Origin: Segatella baroniae DSM 16972 = JCM 13447
GTDB taxonomy: Bacteria > Bacteroidota > Bacteroidia > Bacteroidales > Bacteroidaceae
Direction: 5' to 3'
DNA length: 64,000 nucleotides
NCBI RefSeq assembly: GCF_000426585.1
Contig: NZ_AUFQ01000015.1
Location: 23,585 to 87,584 of the forward strand
Part shown: one piece after another, positions 17,506 through 26,613 of the stretch
Layout of the letters: each line of letters begins with the position of its first letter
Position numbering within the stretch: position 1 is the first letter of the stretch
Position numbers and translations under genes: made by a program
Notes under the pieces: generated by a model
The model's database searches: none
Told to the model about the DNA's origin: nothing
The model's input: only the letters and a program-made list of their open reading frames with translations

Positions 17506-20268
17506 TTAATGCGCCTCCAGCCAGTTCTTTCCCCAACCGGCATCGGCCGTCAGTGGCACGCTTAACTCGTAAGCGCCCTGCATTTCCTCCATGACAATGC
17601 GCTCAACCAGCTCTTTTTCCTCGGGTACAACGCTGAAATTGAGTTCATCGTGCACCTGCAACATCATCTTCGAGCGCACACCTTCGGCCTTAAACCGCTG
17701 CCAGATACGCACCATGGCCAGCTTGATGATGTCGGCCTCGCTGCCCTGAATGGGTGCGTTGATGGCGTTGCGCTCGGCAAAACCACGCACGGTAGCGTTG
17801 CGGCTGTTGATATCGGGTAGATAGCGGCGGCGGTGGAAGAGCGTTTCGGCATAGCCTTGGCGGCGTGCCTGCTCTTTCGCCTCTTCCATATAGGCCCGCA
17901 CTTTGGGGAAAGTGGCGAAGTAACCATCAATCAACGCTCGGGCTTCGCCGTTAGAAATGTCCATGCGTTGGGCCAATCCGAAGGTCGTGATGCCATAAAT
18001 GATGCCGAAATTAGCCTGCTTGGCCTTCTTTCTTTCTTCGGATGTGACGTCCTCAAGGGCCTTATGCCAAATCTTCGCGGCCGTTGCGGCGTGAATATCG
18101 AAGCCCTCGCGGAAGGCTTCTATCATCGCTTCATCGCCCGAAAGATGAGCCATGATGCGCAGTTCGATCTGACTATAGTCGGCCGAAAAGAAGAGACAAC
18201 CCGGTTCGGGGATGAAACATTTGCGTATTTCCTTACCATCATCATCGCGCACGGGGATGTTTTGCAGGTTGGGATCGCTCGATGAGAGGCGTCCTGTGGC
18301 CGTGACCGACTGGTTAAAGGACGTATGGATATGCCCCGTTCGGGCATTGATGAGTTTGGGAAGTGCCTCGACATACGTGCCGAGCAACTTCTTCAGGCCG
18401 CGATAGTCGAGGATGGCGGCGATGATAGGACTCTTCGGACGCAGCTGTTGCAGCACTTCTTCCGAGGTGACATACTGCCCCGTCTTGGTCTTTTTGGGTT
18501 TGTCTATAATCTGCATCTTGCCGAAAAGGATGTCACCCACCTGCTTCGGACTGGAGATATTAAACGATTCGCCGGCCAGTTCATAGATGCGTTGTTCGAG
18601 CTCCAGCAAGCGGTTGTTGAACGTTTCTGCAGTTTCGGCCAGTGCTTTCGTGTCGAGTACCACGCCCGAAAGTTCCATATCAGCCAGCACTTGGATGAGC
18701 GGCATCTCGATATGGTGGAACAATTCTTCCACGCCAAGCTCCTTCAGCTTAGGCTCCAGAATGTTCTTCAGCTTCAAAGTCACGTCGGCATCCTCAGCCG
18801 CGTATTCATAAATGTCGGTCGGAGCAAGGTCGCGCATCGACTTTTGGCCACGTCCTTTGGGGCCGATCAGCTCTTCTATGTGGATCGTTTGGTAGTTCAG
18901 ATAAATCTCTGCCAGGTAATCCATGTTGTGATGGAGCTCGGGTTGGATGAGATAATGAGCAATCATCGTATCGAAAAGCGGACCTCTGACTTCAACGTCG
19001 TAACGTCGCAGCACCTCGATGTCGTACTTGATGTTTTGCCCTACTTTCATGATTTCGGCGTTTTCGTAGAGCGGTTTGAATATGTTGACGGTTTTTAAGA
19101 CTTCTTCACGATTAGCGGAAATGGGTACATAAATCGCCTTTCCTTCCTCCACACTGAAGCTCAAACCGACCAATTCTGCGTCGATTGCGTTCGTCGAAGT
19201 CGTTTCCGTGTCTAGACTGATAATTTCTTTTGTAAGAAAAAAGTCACAAAAACGACGCATTTCTTCCTCATTATCAACGAGTTGGTAGTTATGAGGGGTC
19301 GTTTTAAGGCTCAAATAATCGGCTTTTTTTGCGACAACCGCCCCATCGTTCGTATTTTCCGCAAAGATATCAAGCTCAATATTTGCGTTTTTTTGCTTTT
19401 GTTCGGGTTTGTTTAAGATTTTGTTTGTGAGCGTCTTAAACTCCAGTTCGGTGAAGATTTCGGCCAGTTTGTTCTCGTCGGGTGCTTCTACCTTCAAATC
19501 GTCGAACGTCACATCGAGTGGCACATCGGTTCGGATGGTCGCCAAGAATTTTGACATCTTGATGTCTTCGATGGCCCCTTCCACCTTCTCGCGCATTTTT
19601 CCTTTCAGTTGGTCGGTGTGGGCGAGGAGCTCTTCGGTAGAACCAAATTCATTGATGAGCTTCGCCGCCGTCTTTTCACCTACCCCCGGACAGCCCGGAA
19701 AGTTATCGGCCGAGTCGCCCATGAGGGCCAACAGGTCGATGATCTGTGCCGGAGTGCTGATTCCATATTTCTCTTGAACCTCGTTCGGTCCTAACTTTTC
19801 GTAGCCGCCGCCATGTTGCGGACGATACATATATACGTTGTCGCGAATCAACTGGCCATAGTCCTTGTCGGGCGTGAGCATGTAAGTCTCGATGCCTGCC
19901 TCACCGGCGCGTAGCGCCAGTGTGCCAATCACGTCGTCGGCTTCAAATCCATCGGCCTGTAGGATGGGGATGCGGAAGGCCCGCAGGATGTCTTTGATAA
20001 TCGGAACGCTCAACTTGATGTCCTCGGGCGTTTCCTCGCGCTGTGCCTTGTAGGCCGGAAACGCTTCGTGACGGAACGTCGATCCATGGTCAAAGGCCAC
20101 GCCGATATGAGTGGGGTGCTCCTTGGTCATCACCTCGTGGAGCGTATTGACAAACCCCATCACGGCCGAAGTGTTCAATCCTTTTGAATTGATGCGGGGT
20201 GATCGGATGAAAGCATAGTAGGAACGATAGATTAACGCGTACGCATCTAACAGGAATAATTTATCCAT
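17506..20268 (-). CDS. polA: DNA polymerase I
   Basis: 920 residues from the ATG at 20268 (MDKLFLLDAYALIYRSYYAF); thirteen further upstream codons are open but do not match the family start. Three domains are visible. The 5'-3' exonuclease (1-~290) has VAFDHGSTFRHE, DGFEADDVIGTLA and GDSADNFPGCPGVGEKTA. The 3'-5' proofreading exonuclease has its first motif intact (LDTETTS, ~350). The polymerase domain has FSADYSQIELRIMAHLSGDE, KKAKQANFGIIYG and MLQVHDELNFSV (~870). It works in repair and Okazaki fragment processing. It is divergent from the polyprenyl synthase gene. Confidence 0.97.
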   Translation of the reverse strand: MDKLFLLDAYALIYRSYYAFIRSPRINSKGLNTSAVMGFVNTLHEVMTKEHPTHIGVAFDHGSTFRHEAFPAYKAQREETPEDIKLSVPIIKDILRAFRIPILQADGFEADDVIGTLALRAGEAGIETYMLTPDKDYGQLIRDNVYMYRPQHGGGYEKLGPNEVQEKYGISTPAQIIDLLALMGDSADNFPGCPGVGEKTAAKLINEFGSTEELLAHTDQLKGKMREKVEGAIEDIKMSKFLATIRTDVPLDVTFDDLKVEAPDENKLAEIFTELEFKTLTNKILNKPEQKQKNANIELDIFAENTNDGAVVAKKADYLSLKTTPHNYQLVDNEEEMRRFCDFFLTKEIISLDTETTSTNAIDAELVGLSFSVEEGKAIYVPISANREEVLKTVNIFKPLYENAEIMKVGQNIKYDIEVLRRYDVEVRGPLFDTMIAHYLIQPELHHNMDYLAEIYLNYQTIHIEELIGPKGRGQKSMRDLAPTDIYEYAAEDADVTLKLKNILEPKLKELGVEELFHHIEMPLIQVLADMELSGVVLDTKALAETAETFNNRLLELEQRIYELAGESFNISSPKQVGDILFGKMQIIDKPKKTKTGQYVTSEEVLQQLRPKSPIIAAILDYRGLKKLLGTYVEALPKLINARTGHIHTSFNQSVTATGRLSSSDPNLQNIPVRDDDGKEIRKCFIPEPGCLFFSADYSQIELRIMAHLSGDEAMIEAFREGFDIHAATAAKIWHKALEDVTSEERKKAKQANFGIIYGITTFGLAQRMDISNGEARALIDGYFATFPKVRAYMEEAKEQARRQGYAETLFHRRRYLPDINSRNATVRGFAERNAINAPIQGSEADIIKLAMVRIWQRFKAEGVRSKMMLQVHDELNFSVVPEEKELVERIVMEEMQGAYELSVPLTADAGWGKNWLEAH

Positions 20269-20329
20269 TCTTATTTGTTTATTTGGCGTAAAATTAGTAA
20301 AAAACAATCACACTTCCCGATTAATTCAT

Positions 20330-20337
20330 TAATTTTG
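20330..20337 (+). promoter_or_regulatory. -7 element of the polyprenyl synthase gene
   Basis: TAATTTTG matches TAnnTTTG and lies 20 bases before the ATG at 20357, implying a very short leader. The -33 position lacks TTG. Confidence 0.5.
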
Positions 20338-20356
20338 TGACAAATTACAAATTAGA

Positions 20357-21334
20357 ATGGACTACCTTTCTCTTATTCAGCGGCCTATCCAAGCCGAATT
20401 GGCCGATTTCATCGCGTTGTTCCAAGCTTCATTAGACCATTCCGACGGTCTTCTGGCCCAAGCGCTTGCGCATATCCGAGGTAAAGGCGGCAAGCGGATG
20501 CGCCCGATGTTGATACTGCTGATGGCCCGCAACTTCGGTTCGGTGAGCAGCGTCACGCAGCATGCGGCCGTGGGACTGGAACTTCTGCACACGGCCAGCC
20601 TCGTACACGACGACGTGGTGGATGAGAGCGGCGAGCGGCGGGGCCAGGCCAGCGTCAATGCCACGTACAACAACAAGGTGGCGGTGCTGGTGGGCGACTA
20701 CATCCTGTCGACGGCCTTGCTCTACGTGTCGCGCACCCATTCGGAAGTCATCGTGCGCCACCTGGCCGAACTGGGCCGCACGCTGTCCGACGGCGAGATT
20801 CTACAGCTGTCGAACATCCAGAACCAGCAGATATCTGAGGAGGCTTACTACGAAATCATCAAGCGCAAGACGGCCGCCCTGTTCGAGGCTTGTGCCGCCA
20901 TAGGCGCGGAGAGTGCCGGGGCCGACGGAGAAGCGGTGGCCGCCGCCGCGCTGTTCGGGCAGAACCTGGGCGTCATGTTTCAGATTCGCGACGACATCTT
21001 CGACTATTACGACGCCGCTGAAATCGGCAAACCTACGGGCAACGACATGGCCGAAGGCAAGTTGACGCTGCCGGTCATCCACGCGCTCAACACGACCGGC
21101 GACGCCGACATGGCGGCTTTGGCCCGCAAGGTGAAGGCCCGCACCGTCACTCCCGACGAGATTGCCCGTCTCGTTGCCTTCACCAAGGCCCATGGCGGCA
21201 TTGAATATGCCGAGCGTCGCATGCGCGATTTCCACGCTTCCTGCCTGCGGTTCATCGACGAAAGGGTGGGGGATGCGGCCATCGGCGAGGCGTTGCGGGC
21301 CTATCTGGACTTCGTGATAGAGAGGAGGAGTTGA
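20357..21334 (+). CDS. ispB: Polyprenyl (octaprenyl-type) diphosphate synthase
   Basis: 325 residues. It is a trans-prenyltransferase that extends farnesyl diphosphate with isopentenyl diphosphate to make the side chain of menaquinone. The first Asp-rich motif is LVHDDVVDES (~82-91), preceded by GKGGKRMRPMLILLMA; the second is QIRDDIFDYYD (~208-218), with GKPTGNDMAEGKLTLPVIHAL following. Chain length cannot be read from sequence. The product is relevant to the quinone-linked fumarate reductase at 28.7-32.4 kb. The gene is divergent from polA and convergent with deoC. Confidence 0.92.
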   Translation: MDYLSLIQRPIQAELADFIALFQASLDHSDGLLAQALAHIRGKGGKRMRPMLILLMARNFGSVSSVTQHAAVGLELLHTASLVHDDVVDESGERRGQASVNATYNNKVAVLVGDYILSTALLYVSRTHSEVIVRHLAELGRTLSDGEILQLSNIQNQQISEEAYYEIIKRKTAALFEACAAIGAESAGADGEAVAAAALFGQNLGVMFQIRDDIFDYYDAAEIGKPTGNDMAEGKLTLPVIHALNTTGDADMAALARKVKARTVTPDEIARLVAFTKAHGGIEYAERRMRDFHASCLRFIDERVGDAAIGEALRAYLDFVIERRS

Positions 21335-21352
21335 GAAGGAACCAACCCTACG

Positions 21353-21597
21353 ACCTACCCCGGCCCTCCCAAAGGGAGGGAGAACTGACTTGCGATACAG
21401 TTGCAATGCTAATTAGTTCTCAAGATTATTTAGGGAAATAAAACTAATAGAAAGTCAATAGAAAGTAAATAGCCAATATCTTTGCTTTAACGCAAAAGAT
21501 ATTGGCTATATTCTTTTAAAACGATATCACGCCCCAAGTGTTTCAAGCAGCGTATCGCAAGTTAGTTCTCCCTCCCTTTGGGAGGGCCGGGGTGGGT
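21353..21597. repeat. MITE-like element with ~45-base terminal inverted repeats
   Basis: Left arm 21353-21398 and right arm 21552-21597 are near-perfect inverted copies. Each contains ACCCCGGCCCTCCC followed by AAAGGGAGGG, then AACTnACTTGCGATAC. The ~150-base interior is AT-rich and carries a second perfect hairpin. The element fills the gap between the convergent genes ispB and deoC. Confidence 0.88.
21469..21518. terminator. Bidirectional terminator hairpin between ispB and deoC
   Basis: ATAGCCAATATCTTTGC pairs with GCAAAAGATATTGGCTAT (one bulged base) over a 6-base loop, followed by TTCTTTT on the plus strand. It lies inside the MITE-like element and would stop both convergent transcripts. 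Confidence 0.7.
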
Positions 21598-21622
21598 AGC
21601 TGGGTCGTTGGTCCGTCCTTTT

Positions 21623-22564
21623 TTAGAAGTACTTCACCTCTTTCCCCTCAATCTCACTTAGCAGCAGGTTGGCCAATCGGCTGGTGCCGAGGCGCAACCA
21701 CTTGTTGGTGAGCCACTTTTCGCCCAGCACTTCCTTCACGATGGTGTAGTAGGCGAGGGCGTCGTCGACCGTGTTGATACCGCCGGCAGGTTTGAAACCC
21801 ACCTGGCGACCCGTCTGGTCGTAGTACTTCTTGATGGCCTGGCACATCACGTAGGCGGCCACCGGCGTGGCACTCACCTTCTCCTTGCCCGTGGAAGTCT
21901 TGATATAGTCGGCACCCGCGTACATAGAGAGGATGGAAGCCTTCTTGATGTCGGCCGTATCGCGCAGGCAACCCGTCTCCAGAATCACCTTCATGGCCAC
22001 ATCGTCGCCGCAAGTCTCCTTCAGTTCGCTGATGTCGTCGCACACCCCTTCGTAGTCGCCGCAGAGGAACTTGCCCACCGGCATGACGATGTCGATTTCA
22101 TCGGCGCCATCCTTCACGGCCAGTGCCGTCTCGGCCACCTTCACTTCGATGAGGGCCTGCGACGAGGGGAAGGAGCCGGAGACGCAGGCGATGTTCACGC
22201 CGTCCACGTCGAGCGTGTTCTTCACGGCCGCGGCGAAGCAGGGATACACGCAGATGGTGGCCACGTGGGGCAGTTCGGGATAGTCGTTGTCGAAGCGGTT
22301 CACCTTCTCCGTGAAGGCCATCACGCTCTCGTCGTTGTCCGTATTCTTGAGCGTGGTGAGTTCAATGCTGCCGAAGAGGAATTTCTTAACCTCCAAATTG
22401 TTGTTTTCGGCCATTTTCTCGTCGAGCAACTGCTTCACTTCCGCAGCCACCTGCTCGTCGTTGAGCGCGCAGTCATACTTGCTGAGCGTTTCTTCATACT
22501 TGTTTTCACCGGCTTTCCGGTTCTCGTTGATGTCGTTCATCACTGTTTCTTTGATTGTTCCCAT
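21623..22564 (-). CDS. deoC: Deoxyribose-phosphate aldolase
   Basis: 313 residues. It cleaves 2-deoxyribose 5-phosphate to glyceraldehyde 3-phosphate and acetaldehyde in deoxynucleoside breakdown. The Schiff-base Lys is K222 in GADYIKTSTGK; EIDIVMPVGKFL and MKVILETGCL are the other barrel strands, and GFKPAGGINT holds the proton-relay Lys. The N-terminal ~55 residues extend beyond E. coli DeoC, as in other Bacteroidetes enzymes. Start at 22564 or at M9 (22540) is possible. It is the last gene of the apt-uvrC-dtd-mazG-deoC run. Confidence 0.95.
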   Translation of the reverse strand: MGTIKETVMNDINENRKAGENKYEETLSKYDCALNDEQVAAEVKQLLDEKMAENNNLEVKKFLFGSIELTTLKNTDNDESVMAFTEKVNRFDNDYPELPHVATICVYPCFAAAVKNTLDVDGVNIACVSGSFPSSQALIEVKVAETALAVKDGADEIDIVMPVGKFLCGDYEGVCDDISELKETCGDDVAMKVILETGCLRDTADIKKASILSMYAGADYIKTSTGKEKVSATPVAAYVMCQAIKKYYDQTGRQVGFKPAGGINTVDDALAYYTIVKEVLGEKWLTNKWLRLGTSRLANLLLSEIEGKEVKYF

Positions 22565-22576
22565 AATGTTGTTATT

Positions 22577-22909
22577 CTATTGGTTATCAGTAAGTTTCTT
22601 ATTATTGATGTGCCTTGTGGCGTCTCTCTTCGTTTTCTTTTCCATGCTTTTCCTCAGTTCGTCGGTCAGGTTCACGCCCGTTTGGTTGGCCAGGCACAGC
22701 AGCACCCAGAGCACGTCGGCCATCTCTTCGCCCAGATTGGGCTTTTCGCCGGCTTTGAAACTCTGGTCGCCGTAGGTGCGGGCGATGACGCGGGCCAGTT
22801 CTCCCACCTCTTCAGTGAGGCAGGCCATGTTGGTGAGTTCGCTGAAATAGCGCACGCCGTAGCTCTTGATCCAGTTGTCTACGGCCGTTTGGGCTTCTTG
22901 GATGGTCAT
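22577..22909 (-). CDS. MazG-like nucleotide pyrophosphohydrolase
   Basis: 110 residues, a single MazG-type all-alpha domain. Metal-binding acidic residues are in LTEEVGELAR (E33, E34, E37) and GEEMADVLW (E61, E62, D65). Small MazG-like proteins hydrolyse nucleoside triphosphates to monophosphates, probably as house cleaning. The C-terminal 20 residues are Lys/Asn-rich and outside the fold. The gene starts close to the ~100-base repeat at 22931 and is 12 bases upstream of deoC, so co-translation is likely. Confidence 0.9.
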   Translation of the reverse strand: MTIQEAQTAVDNWIKSYGVRYFSELTNMACLTEEVGELARVIARTYGDQSFKAGEKPNLGEEMADVLWVLLCLANQTGVNLTDELRKSMEKKTKRDATRHINNKKLTDNQ

Positions 22910-22930
22910 GTTGTTGGTTGTTGGTTGTTG

Positions 22931-23033
22931 GGTTGTGAGGTTGTGGGGATGAATGGTTTGTTTTATGGCTATTGTCCTCTCCGCATTTTCCCGCTGATAG
23001 CCCTCCCTCCCTTTGGGAGGGTCGGGGTAGGTC
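22931..23033. repeat. ~100-base dispersed repeat, copy 1 (inverted partner at 26249)
   Basis: This segment combines GGTTGTGAGGTTGTGGGGAT, GAATGGTTTGTTTTATGGCT, a GTCCTCTCCGCATTTTCCCG core and the CCCTCCCTTTGGGAGGG palindrome. Its reverse complement matches 26249-26350 at roughly nine bases in ten. It abuts the dtd stop codon. Confidence 0.85.
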
Positions 23034-23486
23034 TTACTCCCTCCTCTTGCTATCCATCACGATCGTCACGGGGCCGTCGTTGAGCAGTTCCACCTTCATG
23101 TCGGCGCCGAACTCGCCCGTGCCGACAGGCTTCCCGATGGCTTCGGAGAGGCGGGCGCAGAAGGACTCGTAGAGCGGGATGGAATGCTCGTGGCGGGCCG
23201 CGCGCAGCCAGCTGGGGCGGTTGCCCTTCTTGTAACTGGCGAAGAGCGTGAACTGCGAGACCACCAGCAGGTCGCCCGCAGTGTCGAGGATGGAGCGGTT
23301 CATCACGCCGTCCGCGTCGTCGAAGATGCGCAGGTTGACGACTTTACGGGCCAGCCAGTCCACATCTTCCTGTCCGTCGGCCTCCTCAATGCCCACCAGG
23401 AGCAGCAGCCCGGGGCCGATGGCCGACTTCACCTGTCCGTCGATGGTGACCGAAGCGTGGCCAACACGCTGAATGATAATTCTCAT
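23034..23486 (-). CDS. dtd: D-aminoacyl-tRNA deacylase
   Basis: 150 residues. It removes D-amino acids (and Gly from tRNA-Ala) from mischarged tRNAs. Family motifs are MRIIIQRVGHASVTIDG (start), LLLLVGIEEAD, LRIFDDADGVMN, the catalytic VVSQFTLFA, and the late NDGPVTIVMDS containing the Gly-Pro pair. It is full length and immediately follows uvrC, with 73 bases between them. Confidence 0.94.
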   Translation of the reverse strand: MRIIIQRVGHASVTIDGQVKSAIGPGLLLLVGIEEADGQEDVDWLARKVVNLRIFDDADGVMNRSILDTAGDLLVVSQFTLFASYKKGNRPSWLRAARHEHSIPLYESFCARLSEAIGKPVGTGEFGADMKVELLNDGPVTIVMDSKRRE

Positions 23487-23559
23487 TATATACTAATTGG
23501 TTGATTATCAGTAATTTATTGTCGATAAGACGCCTTCTTTCCGTTCGTTGCTTCTCCCT

Positions 23560-25401
23560 TCATTCTTCCCCTTTCACTTCCCAATGCGCCTTCAGCAAGC
23601 GTGCTTTGGCCGCGCCTACCACTTCGGCCAGCTGTGTTTCATCGGCTTCTTTCATGCGCTTGACGCTCTTAAAGGCCGCCATGAGGGCCTCACGGGCCTT
23701 GGGGCCAATGCCTTTGATGTCGTCTAACTCACTGTGAATCTGATGTTTAGACCGCTTGTTGCGATGAAAGGCAATGGCGTAGCGGTGCACTTCGTCCTGA
23801 ATATGCGTCAGCACGTGGAAGAGTTCGCTCTTCACGTCGAGCGCCACCACCTGCGGCGGGAAGCCGAAGAGCAGTTCGTTGGTGCGGTGGCGGTCGTCCT
23901 TGGCTAGTCCCGCAATCGGAATCGGCAGTTTCAGTTCGTCCTCCACCACCTCGCGCACCACGTTCATCTGGCCTACGCCGCCGTCCGTGATGATGAGGTC
24001 GGGCAGAGGCGTCTGTTCCTCCACCATGCGGCTGTAGCGTCGGCGCACCACCTCCTGCATCGAGGCATAGTCGTCAGGCCCCGTCACGGTGCGGATGTTG
24101 TACTTCCGGTAGTCCTTTTTCGAGGGTTTCATGCCCTTGAACACCACGCATCCCGCCACGGCGTCGGTGCCCGAAATGTTGCTGTTGTCGAAGCATTCTA
24201 TCTGGTAGGGCAGCTTCGGCAACTGCAATTTCTGCTGCAATTCCTTCATCAGTCGCGTCTGTTTCTGTTCAGGATTGAGCTTCTCGGCCTGCTTCAGTCG
24301 GTCGAATTTATACTGTTTTCCGTTCATTTCGCTGAGGTCGAGCAGGTGCTTCTTGTCTCCCCGCTGCGGGATGAAAAACTCCGCGTCCTTCAGTTTCCAC
24401 GTCATCTCCATCGGCACGATGATCTCCTTGGCGTGGCTGTGGAAGCGTTCGCGAATCTCCGGAATCGCCGTGATGAGCAGCTCCTCGTCCGTTTCGTCCA
24501 ACTTGCGCTTGTATTCAAAGGTGAAACTCTGGTTGATGGTGCCGTTCTTGACGTGTATGTAGTTGATATAGGCGTTTTTACTGCTGTCGTCGTCCACGAT
24601 GGTGAAGACGTCGACGTCGTCGATCGTGTGGCTCACCACCTCACTTTTCGACACAAATTCGTCCAGCAAGACATACTTCCGCTTCAGTTCCTCGGCCCTC
24701 TCGAACTGCAGCAGCTCCGCGTTTTTCATCATTTCTTCGTAGAGCCACTTGCTCACCTGCCGCGTGTTGCCCTTCAGAATCTCCCGTGCCTGCCGCATGT
24801 TCTCCTGGTAGTCCTCATAGCTTTGCTTGTCGATGCAGGGCGCGCCGCAGTTGTGGATGTGGTATTCCAAGCACGGCCTGTACTTCCCTGCCGCCACTCC
24901 CTCCTTCGTGATGGGCTGCCGGCACGTGCGCGGCTTGTAGAGTTTCTTGATGAGTTCCAATACCGCGTACATGCTGGCGATGTGGGGATAAGGCCCGAAG
25001 TACGTGCCGAAGCGCTTGTTGATGGTGCGCGTCTTGAAGATGCGGGGGAAATACTCGTTCGTCACGCAGATACTGGGGTAGGTCTTGCCGTCCTTCAGCA
25101 GCACGTTGTAGCGCGGATTGTACTTCTTGATGAGGCTGTTTTCGAGCAGCAGGGCGTCTTCCTCCGTGTTGACGACCGTATAACTGATGTCGTGAATCTT
25201 CGACACCAGCACCTTGGTCTTGTATCTGTCCACCTCTTTGTGGAAATACGACGCCACCCTTCGCTTCAGACTCTTGGCCTTGCCCACATATATGATAATG
25301 TGGTCGGCGTCGTAGAACTGATAGCTACCCGGCTTCTCAGGCATGTTGAGCACGATGTTCTTGAGCCGAGCCAGCCTTTTTTCGTTTTCTTCTTTCGTCA
25401 A
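23560..25401 (-). CDS. uvrC: Excinuclease ABC subunit C
   Basis: 613 residues. It is the dual-incision nuclease of nucleotide excision repair. The N-terminal GIY-YIG domain is at ~18-100 (GSYQFYDADHIIIYVGKAKS then LKRRVASYF). A Cys-containing region resembling the family's Fe-S patch appears in PRTCRQPITKEGVAAGKYRP with CLEYHIHNCGAPC. The UVR motif is near 205-240, the RNase-H-like nuclease starts with IECFDNSNISGTDAVAGCVV, and ITDGGVGQMN is its second acidic motif. The tandem helix-hairpin-helix near the C-terminus contains DDIKGIGPKAREALMAAF. Confidence 0.96.
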   Translation of the reverse strand: MTKEENEKRLARLKNIVLNMPEKPGSYQFYDADHIIIYVGKAKSLKRRVASYFHKEVDRYKTKVLVSKIHDISYTVVNTEEDALLLENSLIKKYNPRYNVLLKDGKTYPSICVTNEYFPRIFKTRTINKRFGTYFGPYPHIASMYAVLELIKKLYKPRTCRQPITKEGVAAGKYRPCLEYHIHNCGAPCIDKQSYEDYQENMRQAREILKGNTRQVSKWLYEEMMKNAELLQFERAEELKRKYVLLDEFVSKSEVVSHTIDDVDVFTIVDDDSSKNAYINYIHVKNGTINQSFTFEYKRKLDETDEELLITAIPEIRERFHSHAKEIIVPMEMTWKLKDAEFFIPQRGDKKHLLDLSEMNGKQYKFDRLKQAEKLNPEQKQTRLMKELQQKLQLPKLPYQIECFDNSNISGTDAVAGCVVFKGMKPSKKDYRKYNIRTVTGPDDYASMQEVVRRRYSRMVEEQTPLPDLIITDGGVGQMNVVREVVEDELKLPIPIAGLAKDDRHRTNELLFGFPPQVVALDVKSELFHVLTHIQDEVHRYAIAFHRNKRSKHQIHSELDDIKGIGPKAREALMAAFKSVKRMKEADETQLAEVVGAAKARLLKAHWEVKGEE

Positions 25402-25419
25402 GGTGTTGTGGGGGTTGTG

Positions 25420-25518
25420 GGGTTGTGGGGTTGTGGGGGTGTTAGGATGAATAGTTTGCCCTACAGCGGACAGAAAAGGTAACCATTCATCCCGTCATCC
25501 CAGCACCCCTACAACCTA
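25420..25518. repeat. Long inverted repeat between apt and uvrC
   Basis: Left arm GGTTGTGGGGGTGTTAGGAT plus GAATAGTTT faces right arm AACCATTCATCCC plus CAGCACCCCTACAACC across ~25 bases. It could form a ~30-bp hairpin attenuating transcription from apt into uvrC. The arms belong to the GTTGTGGGG/GGATGAA(T/C)GGTTT repeat family. Confidence 0.7.
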
Positions 25519-26046
25519 AAATTCCAGCAACGACGTAATCTCCACATCCTTGTCGAAGGCTTCGCGGCTGTGTGGAAATTCGCTGTTGAGTTCGATGATG
25601 AAGTTGGCATACACCTTTTTGGGGCCGAACTTGCGCACCAGGTCGCAGGCCGCCTTCATCGTTCCGCCGGTGGCCAGGAGGTCGTCGTGGAGCAATATCA
25701 CGTCGTCGGCCGTGATGGCGTCCTTGTGGATTTCGATGGTGTCTATGCCATATTCCTTCGCGTAGCTCTCCTGCACCGTCTCGCACGGCAGTTTTCCGGG
25801 CTTGCGGCAGAGCACGACGCCCGCGCCCAGACGCACCGCGAGGGCCGACGACATCACGAAGCCGCGGCTTTCAATGCCCACAATCTTCGTGATACCCTTG
25901 TCCTTGTAAAGTTCATACATTTCTTCGAGAATCTCCTTCAGCGCATCCGGGTTCTTGAATAGCGTGGTGACGTCGCGGAAATTGACGCCTTTGATCGGCC
26001 AATCCGGTATGCACCGCAGATTGTCGAGTAATACTTGTTTGTTCAT
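25516..26046 (-). CDS. apt: Adenine phosphoribosyltransferase
   Basis: 176 residues. It makes AMP from adenine and PRPP in purine salvage. The opening IPDWPIKGVNFRDVTTLF is diagnostic. IVGIESRGFVMSSALAVRLG precedes the PRPP-binding loop VILLHDDLLATGGT (residues 117-129). It is full length. The nearest upstream 570 bases are repeats with no clear promoter. Confidence 0.96.
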   Translation of the reverse strand: MNKQVLLDNLRCIPDWPIKGVNFRDVTTLFKNPDALKEILEEMYELYKDKGITKIVGIESRGFVMSSALAVRLGAGVVLCRKPGKLPCETVQESYAKEYGIDTIEIHKDAITADDVILLHDDLLATGGTMKAACDLVRKFGPKKVYANFIIELNSEFPHSREAFDKDVEITSLLEF

Positions 26047-26121
26047 TTTATTATTGATATGATATTTGTAATTATCTGATTGATGTATGCCCGCAGCGAA
26101 GGGGCTTGCCGACGCTTTTTC

Positions 26122-26231
26122 AAAAGCTGTCCTTTTGCCTTCTCAAAGCTGCCCTTTTGGCTTGTAAAAGCAGCGCTTTTGAATCCTCAAAGCTGTGCTT
26201 TTAAAAACCCAAAGCCGTGCTTCCGGAACCT
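26122..26231. repeat. 22-base periodic tandem array (5 units)
   Basis: Five units of exactly 22 bases start at 26122, 26144, 26166, 26188 and 26210. Each begins (A/C)AAAGC, has a three-base variable centre and then CTTTT, as in AAAAGCAGCGCTTTT, followed by about seven variable bases. Non-coding, in the apt-mnmG gap. Confidence 0.9.
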
Positions 26232-26248
26232 ACCCAGGCCCTCCCAAG

Positions 26249-26350
26249 AACCAACCCCGGCCCTCCCAAAGGGAGGGTGGACTATCAGCGGGGAATGGCG
26301 GAGAGGACAATAGTCTTAAAACAAACCATTCATCCCGACACCCTCACAAC
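26249..26350. repeat. ~100-base dispersed repeat, copy 2 (inverted to 22931)
   Basis: Begins AACCAACCCCGGCCCTCCC with the AAAGGGAGGG palindrome, then ACTATCAGCGGGGAATGGCG and GAGAGGACAATAGTC, ending in CATTCATCCCGACACCCTC. It is the reverse complement of 22931-23033. The two copies bracket dtd, uvrC and apt. Confidence 0.85.
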
Positions 26351-26457
26351 CCAACAACCCTCACACACACTGTTCATCCCAACAACCTGACAGCCCAACA
26401 ACCCTCACACACACTATTCATCCCAACACCCCGACAACCAACAACCTGGCAACCTCT
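26326..26457. repeat. 44-base tandem repeat (3 units)
   Basis: Units at 26326, 26370 and 26414 share the pattern CTnTTCATCCCAACAnCCnG then ACAnCCCAACAACC. The rest of the gap up to the mnmG stop at 26614 holds one TTTCACGTGAAAC palindrome (26519-26531) and nothing coding. Confidence 0.85.
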
Positions 26458-26613
26458 AACCTTTACGCTTCCCTTTAATGTTTAATCGATTGGGAATCAG
26501 TCCGTTATTTGTGTGTAAGTTTCACGTGAAACATGGATCGTTTACGGTGAAACATTCTGTGGTGGCAGGCCTTTGACGGCCAGGCGGGGCTACTTTGGAG
26601 GTGGGACGGAAGG

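Noticed and set aside
21353..21597. Insertion sequence between ispB and deoC
   Set aside because: It has terminal inverted repeats but only ~150 internal bases and no transposase frame, so it is a MITE-like element.
26519..26531. TTTCACGTGAAAC as a Noc- or ParB-like site
   Set aside because: It resembles parS/NBS-type palindromes near mnmG genes in some bacteria, but a single imperfect site with no parAB nearby is not enough to call.
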